Below are positions 46,793 to 55,677 of a stretch of DNA of 64,000 bases, piece after piece; the first letter of the stretch is position 1, and every line of letters begins with the position of its first letter. The stretch covers positions 1,240,001 to 1,304,000 of the forward strand of contig CBDCLS010000004.1 of NCBI GenBank assembly GCA_965218775.1, written 5' to 3'. This DNA is from CAUZIZ01 sp965218775 (GTDB lineage Bacteria; Acidobacteriota; UBA6911; RPQK01; JAJDTT01). The position numbers were made by a program, and so were the translations under genes. Under the pieces are notes generated by a model. That model saw only the letters and a list, made by a program, of their open reading frames with translations, searched no databases and was not told where the DNA came from.

Positions 46793-47656
46793 ATGCGGGC
46801 AAAGGTAAGGGATACCGAGCTCTATTTCGACGTGGACGGAATGGGTCTGGTGCCCGAAGCCGCAGCCATGAGGGAGCGCCCCGTGTTGGTTCTTCTTCAC
46901 GGTGGCCCGGGCGGAGAACATTCAAGCTTCAAGACCCAGATGTCGGGGCTTCGAGATGTTGCCCAACTGGTGTTCCTGGATCACCGGGGTTCCGGAAGAA
47001 GCCAGCGCGGAGAGGCCGGCACCTGGACACTCGAAAACAACATCGAAGATCTGGAAGCCTTGCGCCAGTATCTCGGACTGGAACGCATCTCCGTTCTAGG
47101 GTCCTCCTACGGCGGGATTGTCGCTCAAGGTTACGCCGTGCGCTATCCGGACCGGGTGTCCAATCTGCTGCTCGTTGCCACAGCGCCCAGCTTTCGTTTT
47201 ATGGACGAGGCCAAACGTGTCCTTCAGAAAAGAGGAACTCCGGAGCAGATTCGCGTCTGCCAGTGGCTCTGGGAAGGAAGCTTCGAGTCCGAAGAGCAAC
47301 TCAAGCAGTACTATTGGGCCATGGGACCTTTGTACTCGATCCGTTTCGACCCCGAGAAGTTCGAGTCCAGCTGGGCCCGCGGCATTCGCAACTTCGAGCA
47401 GCTCAATCTAGGCTTCAGCGGATTCCTGCGGACGTTTGACTTTGTGGATGAACTGCACAAGATCTCTTGTCCCACCTTAGTCCTGGCAGGTGCCCACGAC
47501 TGGATCTGCCCGCCCACCCAGGCCAGAGTCATCGCCGAGAGGATCCCCCGAGCCCACCTGAAGGTCTTCCAGCACAGTGCCCACTCGATAGCGGCCGACG
47601 AGCCCGAGGCTTTCCAGGCGGCGGTGACAGGCTTTCTTACTTACACTGACAGTTGA
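46793..47656 (+). CDS. Proline iminopeptidase-like alpha/beta hydrolase
   Basis: 287 residues from ATG 46793, with AGGAAA upstream. No signal peptide. Alpha/beta hydrolase with the S33-family layout: VLLHGGPGGEH (oxyanion-hole HGGPG at 36-40), LDHRGSGRSQRG, nucleophile elbow VLGSSYGGIV (Ser105), acid in LAGAHDWICPP and His in FQHSAHSIAADEP. The HGGPG/DxRGxGxS pair is typical of proline iminopeptidases and related tripeptidases; other S33-like hydrolases cannot be ruled out. Convergent with the PQQ-dehydrogenase gene. Confidence 0.92.
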   Translation: MRAKVRDTELYFDVDGMGLVPEAAAMRERPVLVLLHGGPGGEHSSFKTQMSGLRDVAQLVFLDHRGSGRSQRGEAGTWTLENNIEDLEALRQYLGLERISVLGSSYGGIVAQGYAVRYPDRVSNLLLVATAPSFRFMDEAKRVLQKRGTPEQIRVCQWLWEGSFESEEQLKQYYWAMGPLYSIRFDPEKFESSWARGIRNFEQLNLGFSGFLRTFDFVDELHKISCPTLVLAGAHDWICPPTQARVIAERIPRAHLKVFQHSAHSIAADEPEAFQAAVTGFLTYTDS

Positions 47657-47688
47657 TGCGGCCAGGTCGCGGGTCGAAGGCGGCGCCA

Positions 47689-49524
47689 TCAGGGCAGCGA
47701 GTAGGCAATCAGTTTGTCGGAGGATATGTTGCTGAAGACGTTTCCGCCTCCCGCCGCTATTACCACGTACTGCTTGCCGTTTGTCTTGCCTTGAAAGGTC
47801 ATAGGGGTGGCGTGAGCGTTGGCCTCCAGCTGCACCTCCCAGACCTCTTCACCCGTGGCGGAGTCAAAGGCGCGGAAGCGGCGGTCGTTGGTCCCCCCGA
47901 TAAAGACCAGTCCTCCCGCCGTCACGATGGAGCCACCCAGATTGGGAACCCCTGTCTTGGGCACGCCCTGCTGGATCAGCTCATCCACCACCCCTAGCGG
48001 GACCTTCCAGGCGATTTCACCCGTGGAGAGATCAACGGCGTTCAGAGTTCCCCAGGGCGGCTCCTGACAGGGCCACTTGTTGTCGTCCCAGAAGCGGCGG
48101 CCGCGTCCCCGAGCGTTTCCCAGCTCGTTGATGTTGACGTACAAATAGTTGGTGGTGGGATCGAAGGAGGCTCCCGACCAGTTGGCTCCGCCCAGGCTGC
48201 CCGGAAACATCAAGGTGGGCCCGGATCGGGGGGTGTAGATCCCCTCGTAATGCATGGAGTCGAAGAGCTCCAGACAGAAGCGGTGATGCTCTGGCGTGAC
48301 CTGGCTGATCTCGTCTCGCGTCAGATTGTGTCGGGCTAGGGGAGGAGGTTTCACGGGAAAGGGCTGAGTGGGCCAGGTAAAGTGGTCCGAGGATTGGGGT
48401 ACAGTTCGCTCCTCGATCGGAAACAGAGGGTCACCGGTGCGCCGGTCGAGTAGAAACACCATGCCCATCTTGGTCACCTGGGCGACGGCCGGGATTCTCT
48501 CGCCACTCCGGTCGAGGTTCAGCAGGACGGGCTGTGCCGGGAGATCGTAGTCCCAAAGATCATGGTGGACGAACTGGCGGTGCCAGACCCTCTTTCCTGT
48601 CTCAGCCTCCAGAACGATTAGCGAGTTCCCGAAGAGATTCTGTCCCTTTCGATTCGGACCCAGGGGTGAGGCTGTGGGAATGAAGACCCACCCCCGCTCG
48701 ACATCCGTACTGATGATCGACCATGCATTCGCGCCCGATCGGTCCTTCCAGGAATCGCCTTCCCAGGTTTCATTGCCGGGCTCACCCGGTAGCGGGACTG
48801 TGTGAAATTCCCAGACCTGGCGGCCGCTGATTAGGTCGAAGGCTCGGACCTTTCCGCTGGGCCCTTGTGGCTTGCCGGCGGCGCCGAGACGGGATCCGGT
48901 GACGACCGTGTTGCGATAGATCGCCGGGGGCGAGGTAATCGAGTAGATGGTTCCGGGCCACCGATCGCCTACGCCAGTGAATAGGTCCACCTGTCCCCCA
49001 TCACCGAATCCGGAGCAGGGAACGCCCGTATCCGCGTCCAGCGCGAAGAGACGGGCGTCTCCGGTGGCCAGGAGGATCCGCTTCTGCTCCTTGCCTTCAA
49101 CCCCGCCCTTCCAGAAGGACACGCCGCGGCTCTGACGGTAGACCCGATTGTCGGTTTTGCCCTCCTGAGGATCGAAGCTCCAGAGCTCCTTTCCGGTCTC
49201 TGCCTCGAGGGCGATGACCCTGCTAGCTGGTGTGGCGAGGTAGAGGACTCCATCAACTACCAAAGGCGTGCACTCAAAGGCCGCAATCAGTGTGCTGTCG
49301 CCATCGAAATGAGGACGATTGGGCTCTCCGATCCGATAGGTCCAGGCTACCTGAAGCTGGCCGACGTTGGAGCGATCTATCTGATCCAGGGAGGAATACT
49401 TCTGCCCGCCAGGGTCTCCACCGTAGGCAGGCCATCCCGCTTCCTGCAAGGAAGAGGGCTGATTGGTGCATGAGCCCAGACACAGAAGAATCGACAGGCA
49501 CGCTTGGCAAAATGGTTTGAACAT
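47689..49524 (-). CDS. PQQ-dependent dehydrogenase, lipoprotein
   Basis: 611 residues from ATG 49524. Lipobox LGSC with Cys19 predicts a lipid-anchored periplasmic protein. Eight-bladed quinoprotein propeller: AYGGDPGGQKYSSLDQIDRS, QVAWTYRIG, VIALEAETGKELWSFDPQEG, RLFALDADTGVPCSGFGDGG, GRQVWEFHTVPLPGEPGNET and VFIPTASP with the PQQ-site region, WHRQFVHHDLWDYDLPAQP, RRTGDPLFPIEERTVPQS, and GSIVTAGGLVFIGGTNDRRF. Similar to membrane-type glucose/quinate/alcohol dehydrogenases without the membrane domain. No cytochrome gene is adjacent, so its electron acceptor must be encoded elsewhere. Confidence 0.93.
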   Translation of the reverse strand: MFKPFCQACLSILLCLGSCTNQPSSLQEAGWPAYGGDPGGQKYSSLDQIDRSNVGQLQVAWTYRIGEPNRPHFDGDSTLIAAFECTPLVVDGVLYLATPASRVIALEAETGKELWSFDPQEGKTDNRVYRQSRGVSFWKGGVEGKEQKRILLATGDARLFALDADTGVPCSGFGDGGQVDLFTGVGDRWPGTIYSITSPPAIYRNTVVTGSRLGAAGKPQGPSGKVRAFDLISGRQVWEFHTVPLPGEPGNETWEGDSWKDRSGANAWSIISTDVERGWVFIPTASPLGPNRKGQNLFGNSLIVLEAETGKRVWHRQFVHHDLWDYDLPAQPVLLNLDRSGERIPAVAQVTKMGMVFLLDRRTGDPLFPIEERTVPQSSDHFTWPTQPFPVKPPPLARHNLTRDEISQVTPEHHRFCLELFDSMHYEGIYTPRSGPTLMFPGSLGGANWSGASFDPTTNYLYVNINELGNARGRGRRFWDDNKWPCQEPPWGTLNAVDLSTGEIAWKVPLGVVDELIQQGVPKTGVPNLGGSIVTAGGLVFIGGTNDRRFRAFDSATGEEVWEVQLEANAHATPMTFQGKTNGKQYVVIAAGGGNVFSNISSDKLIAYSLP

Positions 49525-49768
49525 GGGTCCCCCCCCAAGCCGCGAAATGCAGCAGCGACCCTACCACTACCCTGGCAGCTAAAACAACCAACTTGCTTTT
49601 CCCTATTCCGCATCCGAAACGCGAGATAAAACCCGCGTCTGAGATCAGGTCTCCTCCCCAAGAAGCGATTCTATTGACCGCTTTTCTACGCCGGGATAGA
49701 CTGACCTGACTGTCCGGTACGATTTCGGATGGGGAGTCGATCTCCTTTTCGTCAATGAGGTTTAACCG

Positions 49769-52537
49769 ATGAGGATCAAGGCCGTAGTCTGGCTTCTGTT
49801 CCTGCTTGCGTCGACGTTTGGGTCCACGCGGGGAGCCGAGTTTCCAGTAGTGCACGAAGGTTTCGAGGAGTTTTCCAAGGGAACCTTTGAGCACGCCGGT
49901 CAGGACATCTACGTATCCCGCCAGGGACGCATCCAGTTGATTCGACGCTGGGACCTGAACAACGACGGTTACTACGATCTGCCTTTTGCCAGCACTCACA
50001 ACGTGATGGTCGGCAGTGTTGACGCTCTGGGTTATCTGCAAACGAACCGCGGCTATCGGTCTGTCTTGTCGCCCTTGCACCGTTCCCTGGCCCTGTACGA
50101 TCTGTGGCTGCAGGAAGAGAAGAGTCGTTCCAGCACCCTCAGGCTCCCAGCGGATCGCCCCAGTGCCGTGGTCTTCGACGACGTGGACCAGGATGGCCAC
50201 CCCGACATCGTTTTCGCCTCCTCGGGACTTGGGGACACCGCCTTCTCGGACAGCCTCATCTACTGGGGTACCGAATTCGGCTATCAGCGTGAGTCCCGCT
50301 CCACTCTGCCTACGGTGGGCGCTCGAGATGTGGCCGTGGGAGACTTGAACCAGGATGGCCGCAAAGATGTTGTCTTTGCCAACCGGGGAGACGGTGGAGT
50401 TCGGTTGGACGTGGGTTCCTATATCTACTGGGGCTCAACGGATTTCTACGGGGAGCGCCATCGAAGCACCGTGCCCACGGCGGCGGCCATAGGTTGTCGC
50501 ATCGCGGATCTGGACGAGGACGGCCAGCCTGATCTGATTTTTGCCATCGCCGGAGAAAAGGGGGGACTAGAGCTCTACTGGGGAAGCGAGAAGGGGCCTG
50601 ATCTAGAGTCCCCTGAACGGTTTCCGATTCCCGATCTGGAGTCCCTGGAGATCGGGCATATCGAGGATCGAGTAACGGTGCTGGCAGCTCTGTCCCAGGA
50701 CAAGCTCCGGCTCTTTGAGTTCCAGTCACGCAAGCCGATTGTACGGAGAACCTTGAGTCGAGGCGGTAAGCGGGTACGTCTGGAGGATCTTGACAAGGAC
50801 GGCCGGGGAGAAATCATTGTGGCCGGCGGGGAAGCCTCGGCCATCATCTGGGGCAAAGACGGATCGACCACTACCCTGCCCACTCTCGAGGCCAGGGATG
50901 TGGCTGTTGCCGATCTCAACGACGACGGCTTTCCGGAGCTGATCTTCGCCAACTATTCCGAGGGAACCTACGGAAACCTGGATGTCTCCTCCTATGTCTA
51001 TTGGGGAGGCGTTCACGGTTACGGCGAGCAGGGCCGGAGCGATCTGCAGACCTTCGGCGCCGCCGCCGTGGCGGTGGGAGATCTGAATCGAGATGGGCGA
51101 GACGACCTGCTTTTCGGAAATACCGGGAGCGGGATTTCAGGCGGAAAGGACGAGTTCGTCTACGTCTACTGGGGACGACCTCACCGAGGCTATTCGCCCG
51201 CCTTTGTCAGCCGCTATCCCTGTGTCATGGCCATGGGGGTGTCGATGGTCGATCTCGATGACGACGATCATTCGGAGCTGCTGGTGGCCAACTCGGGACG
51301 GCACTACTCGGGGCTGCCAGGAGCCAGTTATCTGTACTGGGGGACTCCGGACGGACCCTCCGTGGAGAACCGCCAGGATTTCGACCTCAACGAACTTGGT
51401 TCCTGGGAGATCGGCGATCTGAACCGAGATGGGTACCTGGACATCGTCGGATTCGACTTCGATACCCTCTTCATCGCCTGGGGCGGCCGACAGAAGTACT
51501 CAGATCCCACAGAGCACGTTCGGATTGAGGGTGTGGCAAAGTTGGGCCAGAATTGCCGTCTGCTGGATATCAATAGGGATGGGTGGTTGGATATCTTGAC
51601 CGCGGACATCGGAGGTCTTCACAGCAAGATCCTTCTGGGAGGCCAGGAAGGCTACTCAACCGATCGGGTTCAACGGTTGGAGGAGCCCGGCGTAGGCAAC
51701 GTCGAGGTAGCAGATCTGGACGCCGACGGATGGCTGGATCTGGTTCTGCTGCGCCCCTATTCGAGGGACAATGGGGTCGATCGTGCGGACTCCTGGATCA
51801 AGATCTACCATGGGAACGACAGAGGACTGGAAGCCACACCCAGGTTCGAGTTTGCGACCGTTGGGGCCATCGACACGGTGGTGGCGGATTTAAACGGAGA
51901 TGACAGTCTTGATGTGGCGGTTTCCCAATACGAGTCCCGCAGCCACCGAAAACTCCCGGTACTGCTCTTCTGGAACGATGGGCAGGGGCACTTCTCAGGC
52001 CAGCGGCGTACGGATCTGCCGGGTGAGTCCCCTTCGGCGCTCCTGGCGGCAGACATGGATTACGACGGGCACCAGGACCTGCTCGTGGTGAACCACAAAC
52101 TGACAATCGGGGAAGACAATCACAGTGTGGAGAGCTATCTCTATTGGGGTGCGGAGGAAGGCTTCTCCACTGACAATAGGACCTACTTGCCCGCCCCCGG
52201 GCCGCACTTTTTGCAGAATGTAGATGTGGGCAACCTGGGGACTCGGAAACCGGAGGCCTCCTTCACCTCGCCGCCGCTGGATCTTTCTTCTTCGCCAGGA
52301 AAGCTGACGCTGACTTATGAAGGGGAGACGCCCAGAGAATCCCGGATTCGGTTTCTGCTCAGATTTGCGTCCAGTCGGGAGGGTCTTACCGGTGCTGGTT
52401 GGAAACTGCTGCCGGATTCTGGTCGGTTTACCCGGGAGGGTGGTGACTCCTGGCTTCAGTACCGTGCAACATTGATTGCTGGAAAGGGTTATGCCTCACC
52501 CTATTTGACTGGGGTGACGATTCGTACAGTCCACTAG
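49769..52537 (+). CDS. Giant exported FG-GAP/VCBS repeat protein (copy B)
   Basis: 922 residues from ATG 49769, with GAGG upstream. Signal peptide 1-23 (ending TRGAE). The mature N-terminus FEEFSKGTFEHAGQDIYVS and GRIQLIRRWDLNNDGYYDL closely matches copy A at 6454-9246, and the whole length is again DxNxDGxxD loops (DVDQDGHPDIV, DLNQDGRKDVV, DLDEDGQPDLI, DLNRDGRDDLL, DINRDGWLDIL, DMDYDGHQDLL) alternating with YWG strands. The last ~110 residues form a non-repeat beta-rich domain ending GYASPYLTGVTIRTVH. Predicted calcium-binding extracellular propeller protein. The sialidase-like lipoprotein gene follows after 24 bp and probably belongs to the same operon. Confidence 0.92.
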   Translation: MRIKAVVWLLFLLASTFGSTRGAEFPVVHEGFEEFSKGTFEHAGQDIYVSRQGRIQLIRRWDLNNDGYYDLPFASTHNVMVGSVDALGYLQTNRGYRSVLSPLHRSLALYDLWLQEEKSRSSTLRLPADRPSAVVFDDVDQDGHPDIVFASSGLGDTAFSDSLIYWGTEFGYQRESRSTLPTVGARDVAVGDLNQDGRKDVVFANRGDGGVRLDVGSYIYWGSTDFYGERHRSTVPTAAAIGCRIADLDEDGQPDLIFAIAGEKGGLELYWGSEKGPDLESPERFPIPDLESLEIGHIEDRVTVLAALSQDKLRLFEFQSRKPIVRRTLSRGGKRVRLEDLDKDGRGEIIVAGGEASAIIWGKDGSTTTLPTLEARDVAVADLNDDGFPELIFANYSEGTYGNLDVSSYVYWGGVHGYGEQGRSDLQTFGAAAVAVGDLNRDGRDDLLFGNTGSGISGGKDEFVYVYWGRPHRGYSPAFVSRYPCVMAMGVSMVDLDDDDHSELLVANSGRHYSGLPGASYLYWGTPDGPSVENRQDFDLNELGSWEIGDLNRDGYLDIVGFDFDTLFIAWGGRQKYSDPTEHVRIEGVAKLGQNCRLLDINRDGWLDILTADIGGLHSKILLGGQEGYSTDRVQRLEEPGVGNVEVADLDADGWLDLVLLRPYSRDNGVDRADSWIKIYHGNDRGLEATPRFEFATVGAIDTVVADLNGDDSLDVAVSQYESRSHRKLPVLLFWNDGQGHFSGQRRTDLPGESPSALLAADMDYDGHQDLLVVNHKLTIGEDNHSVESYLYWGAEEGFSTDNRTYLPAPGPHFLQNVDVGNLGTRKPEASFTSPPLDLSSSPGKLTLTYEGETPRESRIRFLLRFASSREGLTGAGWKLLPDSGRFTREGGDSWLQYRATLIAGKGYASPYLTGVTIRTVH

Positions 52538-52561
52538 AGCCGACAAACAGGAGGTTGGGAG

Positions 52562-53587
52562 TTGATATCAAACTGGAGTAGTCGCTGTTTACTGGTCCTG
52601 GCAGCTGCGGTTGCCGGAGGATGTGCTGCCTCTGAGGCCGAGGTGGTTTCGGTTCAGCGGATCTGGGACCAGGCACCGCATAGTGCCTTTACCGATCTGG
52701 TCCGATTCAAAGATTCCTGGTTCTGCACCTTTCGCGAGGGCGAGTCTCACGTCTCCTACGACGGTTCGATTCGGGTCATAAGCTCGTCCGACGGGGAGAA
52801 TTGGTCCTCCACAGCTCACATCTCCGGCAGGCCGGAACAGGATCTGCGGGATCCCAAGCTGGTCGTGACTCCGGATGGGCGTCTGATGGTGCTGGGCCTG
52901 GATCGGCGCCTTCTCGATGACGACCGTCTAGAATTCTTTTCCTGGGTCGCGTTCTCAGAAGACGGCAGCAGCTGGAGTGATCCGGTGGAAGTGGGGGAGG
53001 CTGACGTCTTTATGTGGCGTGCGACCTGGCATCAGGGTGTTGCCTATGCAACCGGCTACACTGACAGGAGGGCCTTCTCCCATCGCTCCAGCCGGGAAGA
53101 GTTGGTTCGCCTCTACCGCAGCGAAGATGGAGTCCAGTTCGACCCCTACGTGAACTACTGGTTCGAGCGGGGATCTCCCAGTGAAGCCTCGATTGTCTTC
53201 CAAGAGGACGAGACGGCGGTGTGCCTGCTGAGACGAGATGGCAAGGACAACTCGGCCCAGATAGGGACCTCCGCTCCTCCCTACGAACACTGGAATTGGA
53301 AGGATCTGGGCCTGCCGATCGGTGGTCCGCACCTGGTCAGTCTGCCGGATGGCCGCCTGGTAGGATCGGGACGCCTCCACCTTGAGGACAAGGAGAGGCG
53401 GACCGCGCTCTGGTGGCTGGACCCCGATGCCGGAAAAGCAACCGAGTTCTTGAGGCTGCCCTCCGGTGGCGACACCAGCTACGCCGGCATGGTATTCCAC
53501 GAAGACCTGCTCTGGATAAGCTACTATTCGACCCACGAGGAGAAAACCAGTATCTACCTCGCGAAGGTGCGGTTACCCTCTCTTTGA
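52562..53587 (+). CDS. Sialidase-like beta-propeller lipoprotein
   Basis: 341 residues from TTG 52562; AGGAGG at 52549-52554 decides this start. Lipobox AGGC (Cys21). A propeller with weak Asp-box-type turns: SSSDGENWSS, FSEDGSSWSDPVEV, RSEDGVQFDP; also KLVVTPDGRLMVLGLDRRL, SIVFQEDETAVCLLRRDGKD and HLVSLPDGRLVGSGRLHL, the positions of the catalytic acidic residues and arginines in exo-alpha-sialidase-like enzymes. Compared with the sialidase at 16892 the Asp boxes are degenerate and FRIP is missing, so enzymatic activity is uncertain. Follows the FG-GAP protein gene; together they may bind and process a surface glycan. Confidence 0.85.
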   Translation: MISNWSSRCLLVLAAAVAGGCAASEAEVVSVQRIWDQAPHSAFTDLVRFKDSWFCTFREGESHVSYDGSIRVISSSDGENWSSTAHISGRPEQDLRDPKLVVTPDGRLMVLGLDRRLLDDDRLEFFSWVAFSEDGSSWSDPVEVGEADVFMWRATWHQGVAYATGYTDRRAFSHRSSREELVRLYRSEDGVQFDPYVNYWFERGSPSEASIVFQEDETAVCLLRRDGKDNSAQIGTSAPPYEHWNWKDLGLPIGGPHLVSLPDGRLVGSGRLHLEDKERRTALWWLDPDAGKATEFLRLPSGGDTSYAGMVFHEDLLWISYYSTHEEKTSIYLAKVRLPSL

Positions 53588-53665
53588 TACCAGGCTTCTT
53601 GAAGGTTGTTCGTTCGTTTCGGCTTCCCTAGCCGGAGATGTTCAACGCGCAATCCGGCTGAGCAA

Positions 53666-53820
53666 GGGACAGACTGTTTCTTTTTCCCGCGTAGCATGCT
53701 GAGAAAGGGACAGACTGTTTCTTTTTCCCGCCTAGCACCGTGACGTCGTAGGCTAGCAGTTGCAGTCTGTCCCCTTCTCGCGTTCCCTTCTCCTGTCCCG
53801 ACCGGGCAACAGCCTGTCCC
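53666..53820. repeat. REP-like cluster, two forward and two reversed copies
   Basis: Forward cores at 53666-53678 and 53707-53719, both followed by TCTTTTTCCCGCSTAGCA; reversed copies at 53762-53774 (GCAGTCTGTCCCC) and 53808-53820 (AACAGCCTGTCCC). Together a large inverted array. The gap continues to 54074 with nothing recognisable. Confidence 0.88.
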
Positions 53821-54074
53821 CTACTCGCCCATTCTCCTCCTCGGAACTGGGCCTCATACTGCTAACGGGTCAGGTCGTTCGCGGCTCTGACGGACTCGGC
53901 TTCGTCATACTGGCAATCCATCCATTAGTGGCACTATTTCCGGTACTGCTCACTGATCATTACACCACTGCTCACTATTCAGGTTAGTGGTGTCCCCAGC
54001 AGAGCTGGCCCCATTCGAGAAAGAAACTTCGAAGTACCTGTTTAGGACTTTCAAGAGGGAATCAAAGTAGAGGT

Positions 54075-54091
54075 CAATCCCAACGGGATTG
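54075..54091. other. Perfect 7-bp-stem hairpin next to the IS481-type element
   Basis: CAATCCC-AAC-GGGATTG. No T run follows, so a terminator role is weak. It ends six bases before the proposed left end of the IS481-type element and may have marked the insertion site. Confidence 0.45.
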
Positions 54092-54096
54092 CGTAT

Positions 54097-55468
54097 TGTT
54101 CGACCGGACACAATGTTTACATTTTAGACCGATGACATGGTTTACACCTTTAACCTTTCCAGAATGGAGTTTCGGACGGCTCGGAGGGCGAGCCCGGAGA
54201 GCCGTCCGAAACTCAACGACCGCGTTCTCTCTTCCATCGCCTGGCTTCCGCCGGTGTGAGGATGCGGCTGCGGGCCTCCTCGAAGATGGCCAAGGGGATG
54301 TGGGTGAAAAAGAGCCGAGACCACCCCGGCTCCAGGGGCTGCAACCCGACGGGCTGAGAGGCCAGGGCTTCCCCCAGGAAGACCGCCTCCCCCGCCCAGT
54401 AGAACTCGCCGTGTTTCTGCACCTTTCGCACCGTCCACGAATCCGGATAACTCACCGGGGGCAAGTAGGGCGGCCGGCGACGAGTCGAAGGCGTATAGAA
54501 TCCAGACGGAGGCTTCAAACCCAGCGAGTCGTGGGGACGCGCTTCGTTGTACTCGCGACGAAAACGCTCCAGCGCCCGCTGTTGGGAATGCCAAGTCGAC
54601 TGCGGGGGCGTGGCCGCCTCCTCCTTCAAGGTTCGATGCATGCGCTCGTGAGCCCCGTTGTCCTGGGGTTTGCCCGGGCGGATGCGCTCCGGGGTAATCC
54701 CCAGACGCAGAAACCACGTCGAGAGGCGGCTCAGCCCACCCACGCCGCGACTGGCGAAGGGAGTGCCGTTGTCGCTGCGGATCACCTGAGGAAGGCCGTA
54801 GCGGTCGAAGGCTCTGTGAAAGACCTTCTGAACGACAAGCAGTCCCGTGCCGGCCACCAGGCGACAGTCGATCAGATAGCGGGAGTACTGGTCCAGAATG
54901 GTCAGCGGATCGCAGCGGGTCCCATCCCCCGTGCAAAACCATCCCTTGAAATCGACGCTCCAGACGTCGTTGGCCTCCACGGCCCGACGCAACGGAGACA
55001 GGTAGGGCGGGGAGCGACGGCGACGGCGCTGCGGCCGATTCAGACCGGCTCGGCCAAGAATCTCCCCGATGGTGCTCGCCGCCGGCGGCTTCTCTCCGGC
55101 CTGCTCGAGCCTCCAGCGAATCTTGCGCGGCCCCCAACGGGGGTGCTGCTGACGCAGCTGCACAATCTGCTCCCGAACCCTCCCGCTGACCGAGCTCGCC
55201 GGACGATGCGGCGCCCGCGAACGATCCTCCAGACCCTCGAGGCCCTCGGCCTGAAACCGTCGGTACCACTTGTAGCCGATCACCCGACTGATCCCGTAGC
55301 GCCGACACAGCTCGGAGACGCTCTCCAGACCTTCTTCGACTTCCAACACAAAACGCACTCTTTGCTTCATGACACTGGCTTCTTTCCACGGCATCCTTTC
55401 TTAATACCGCATGCATCTGTAAACCATGTGTCCGGTCCGTTTTGTAAATCATGTTCCCGGTTCGTACC
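54097..55468 (-). mobile_element. IS481-type insertion sequence, about 1.37 kb (ends approximate)
   Basis: The left end region TTCGACCGGACACAATGTTTAC...ACATGGTTTAC (54098-54145) and the reverse complement of the right end (about 55420-55468: CGAACCGGGAACATGATTTAC...ACATGGTTTAC) are imperfect inverted repeats of about 45 bp, including the shared ACATGGTTTAC block. The transposase gene lies inside. No clean target duplication is visible, so boundaries may be off by a few bases. Confidence 0.75.
54213..55370 (-). CDS. IS481-family transposase
   Basis: 385 residues from ATG 55370. N-terminal helix-turn-helix (SVSELCRRYGISRVIGYKWY) followed by the HPRWGPRKIRWRLEQ segment, then the integrase core: ANDVWSVDFKGWF (Asp140), LPQVIRSDNGTPFASRGVGG (Asp200) and GKPQDNGAHERMHRTLKEEA (Glu242), giving the DD(35-42)E spacing. 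C-terminal YNEARPHDSLGLKPP is a standard IS481/IS3 ending. The frame is complete. A long plus-strand open frame covers the same DNA but is a shadow of this gene. Confidence 0.95.
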   Translation of the reverse strand: MKQRVRFVLEVEEGLESVSELCRRYGISRVIGYKWYRRFQAEGLEGLEDRSRAPHRPASSVSGRVREQIVQLRQQHPRWGPRKIRWRLEQAGEKPPAASTIGEILGRAGLNRPQRRRRRSPPYLSPLRRAVEANDVWSVDFKGWFCTGDGTRCDPLTILDQYSRYLIDCRLVAGTGLLVVQKVFHRAFDRYGLPQVIRSDNGTPFASRGVGGLSRLSTWFLRLGITPERIRPGKPQDNGAHERMHRTLKEEAATPPQSTWHSQQRALERFRREYNEARPHDSLGLKPPSGFYTPSTRRRPPYLPPVSYPDSWTVRKVQKHGEFYWAGEAVFLGEALASQPVGLQPLEPGWSRLFFTHIPLAIFEEARSRILTPAEARRWKRERGR

Positions 55469-55477
55469 GTATTCCAG

Positions 55478-55499
55478 CCCAGGGTTTCCCAACCCTGGG
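55478..55499. other. 9-bp-stem palindrome right of the IS481-type element
   Basis: CCCAGGGTT-TCCC-AACCCTGGG. The 180 bp that follow (to 55677) are open on both strands (plus frame has QEIVLLSGSVGATLKRDF; minus frame TEPDNSTISWVPKSW) but match nothing I recognise. Possibly a repetitive intergenic element; undecided. Confidence 0.5.
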
Positions 55500-55677
55500 G
55501 GAGCCCACCGCCTTGGGATTTCATCCCTGAAGGGGATGCGTAAAGGGGGACACGGGAACCTCAAGAAAATCCACGATTTGGGGACCCAGGAGATTGTGCT
55601 GTTGTCCGGCTCTGTCGGGGCGACCCTGAAACGGGATTTCACGGCGTTGCTTGGCGGTGTGACGGTGCCGGATTCTT

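Noticed and set aside
48636..48652. TTCTGTCCCTTTCG resembling a REP end
   Set aside because: Only half the core is present and it lies in a well-conserved part of a PQQ dehydrogenase gene.
49274..50200. A 308-codon minus-strand open frame between the PQQ and FG-GAP genes
   Set aside because: It overlaps both real genes out of frame, lacks any motif and has no binding site.
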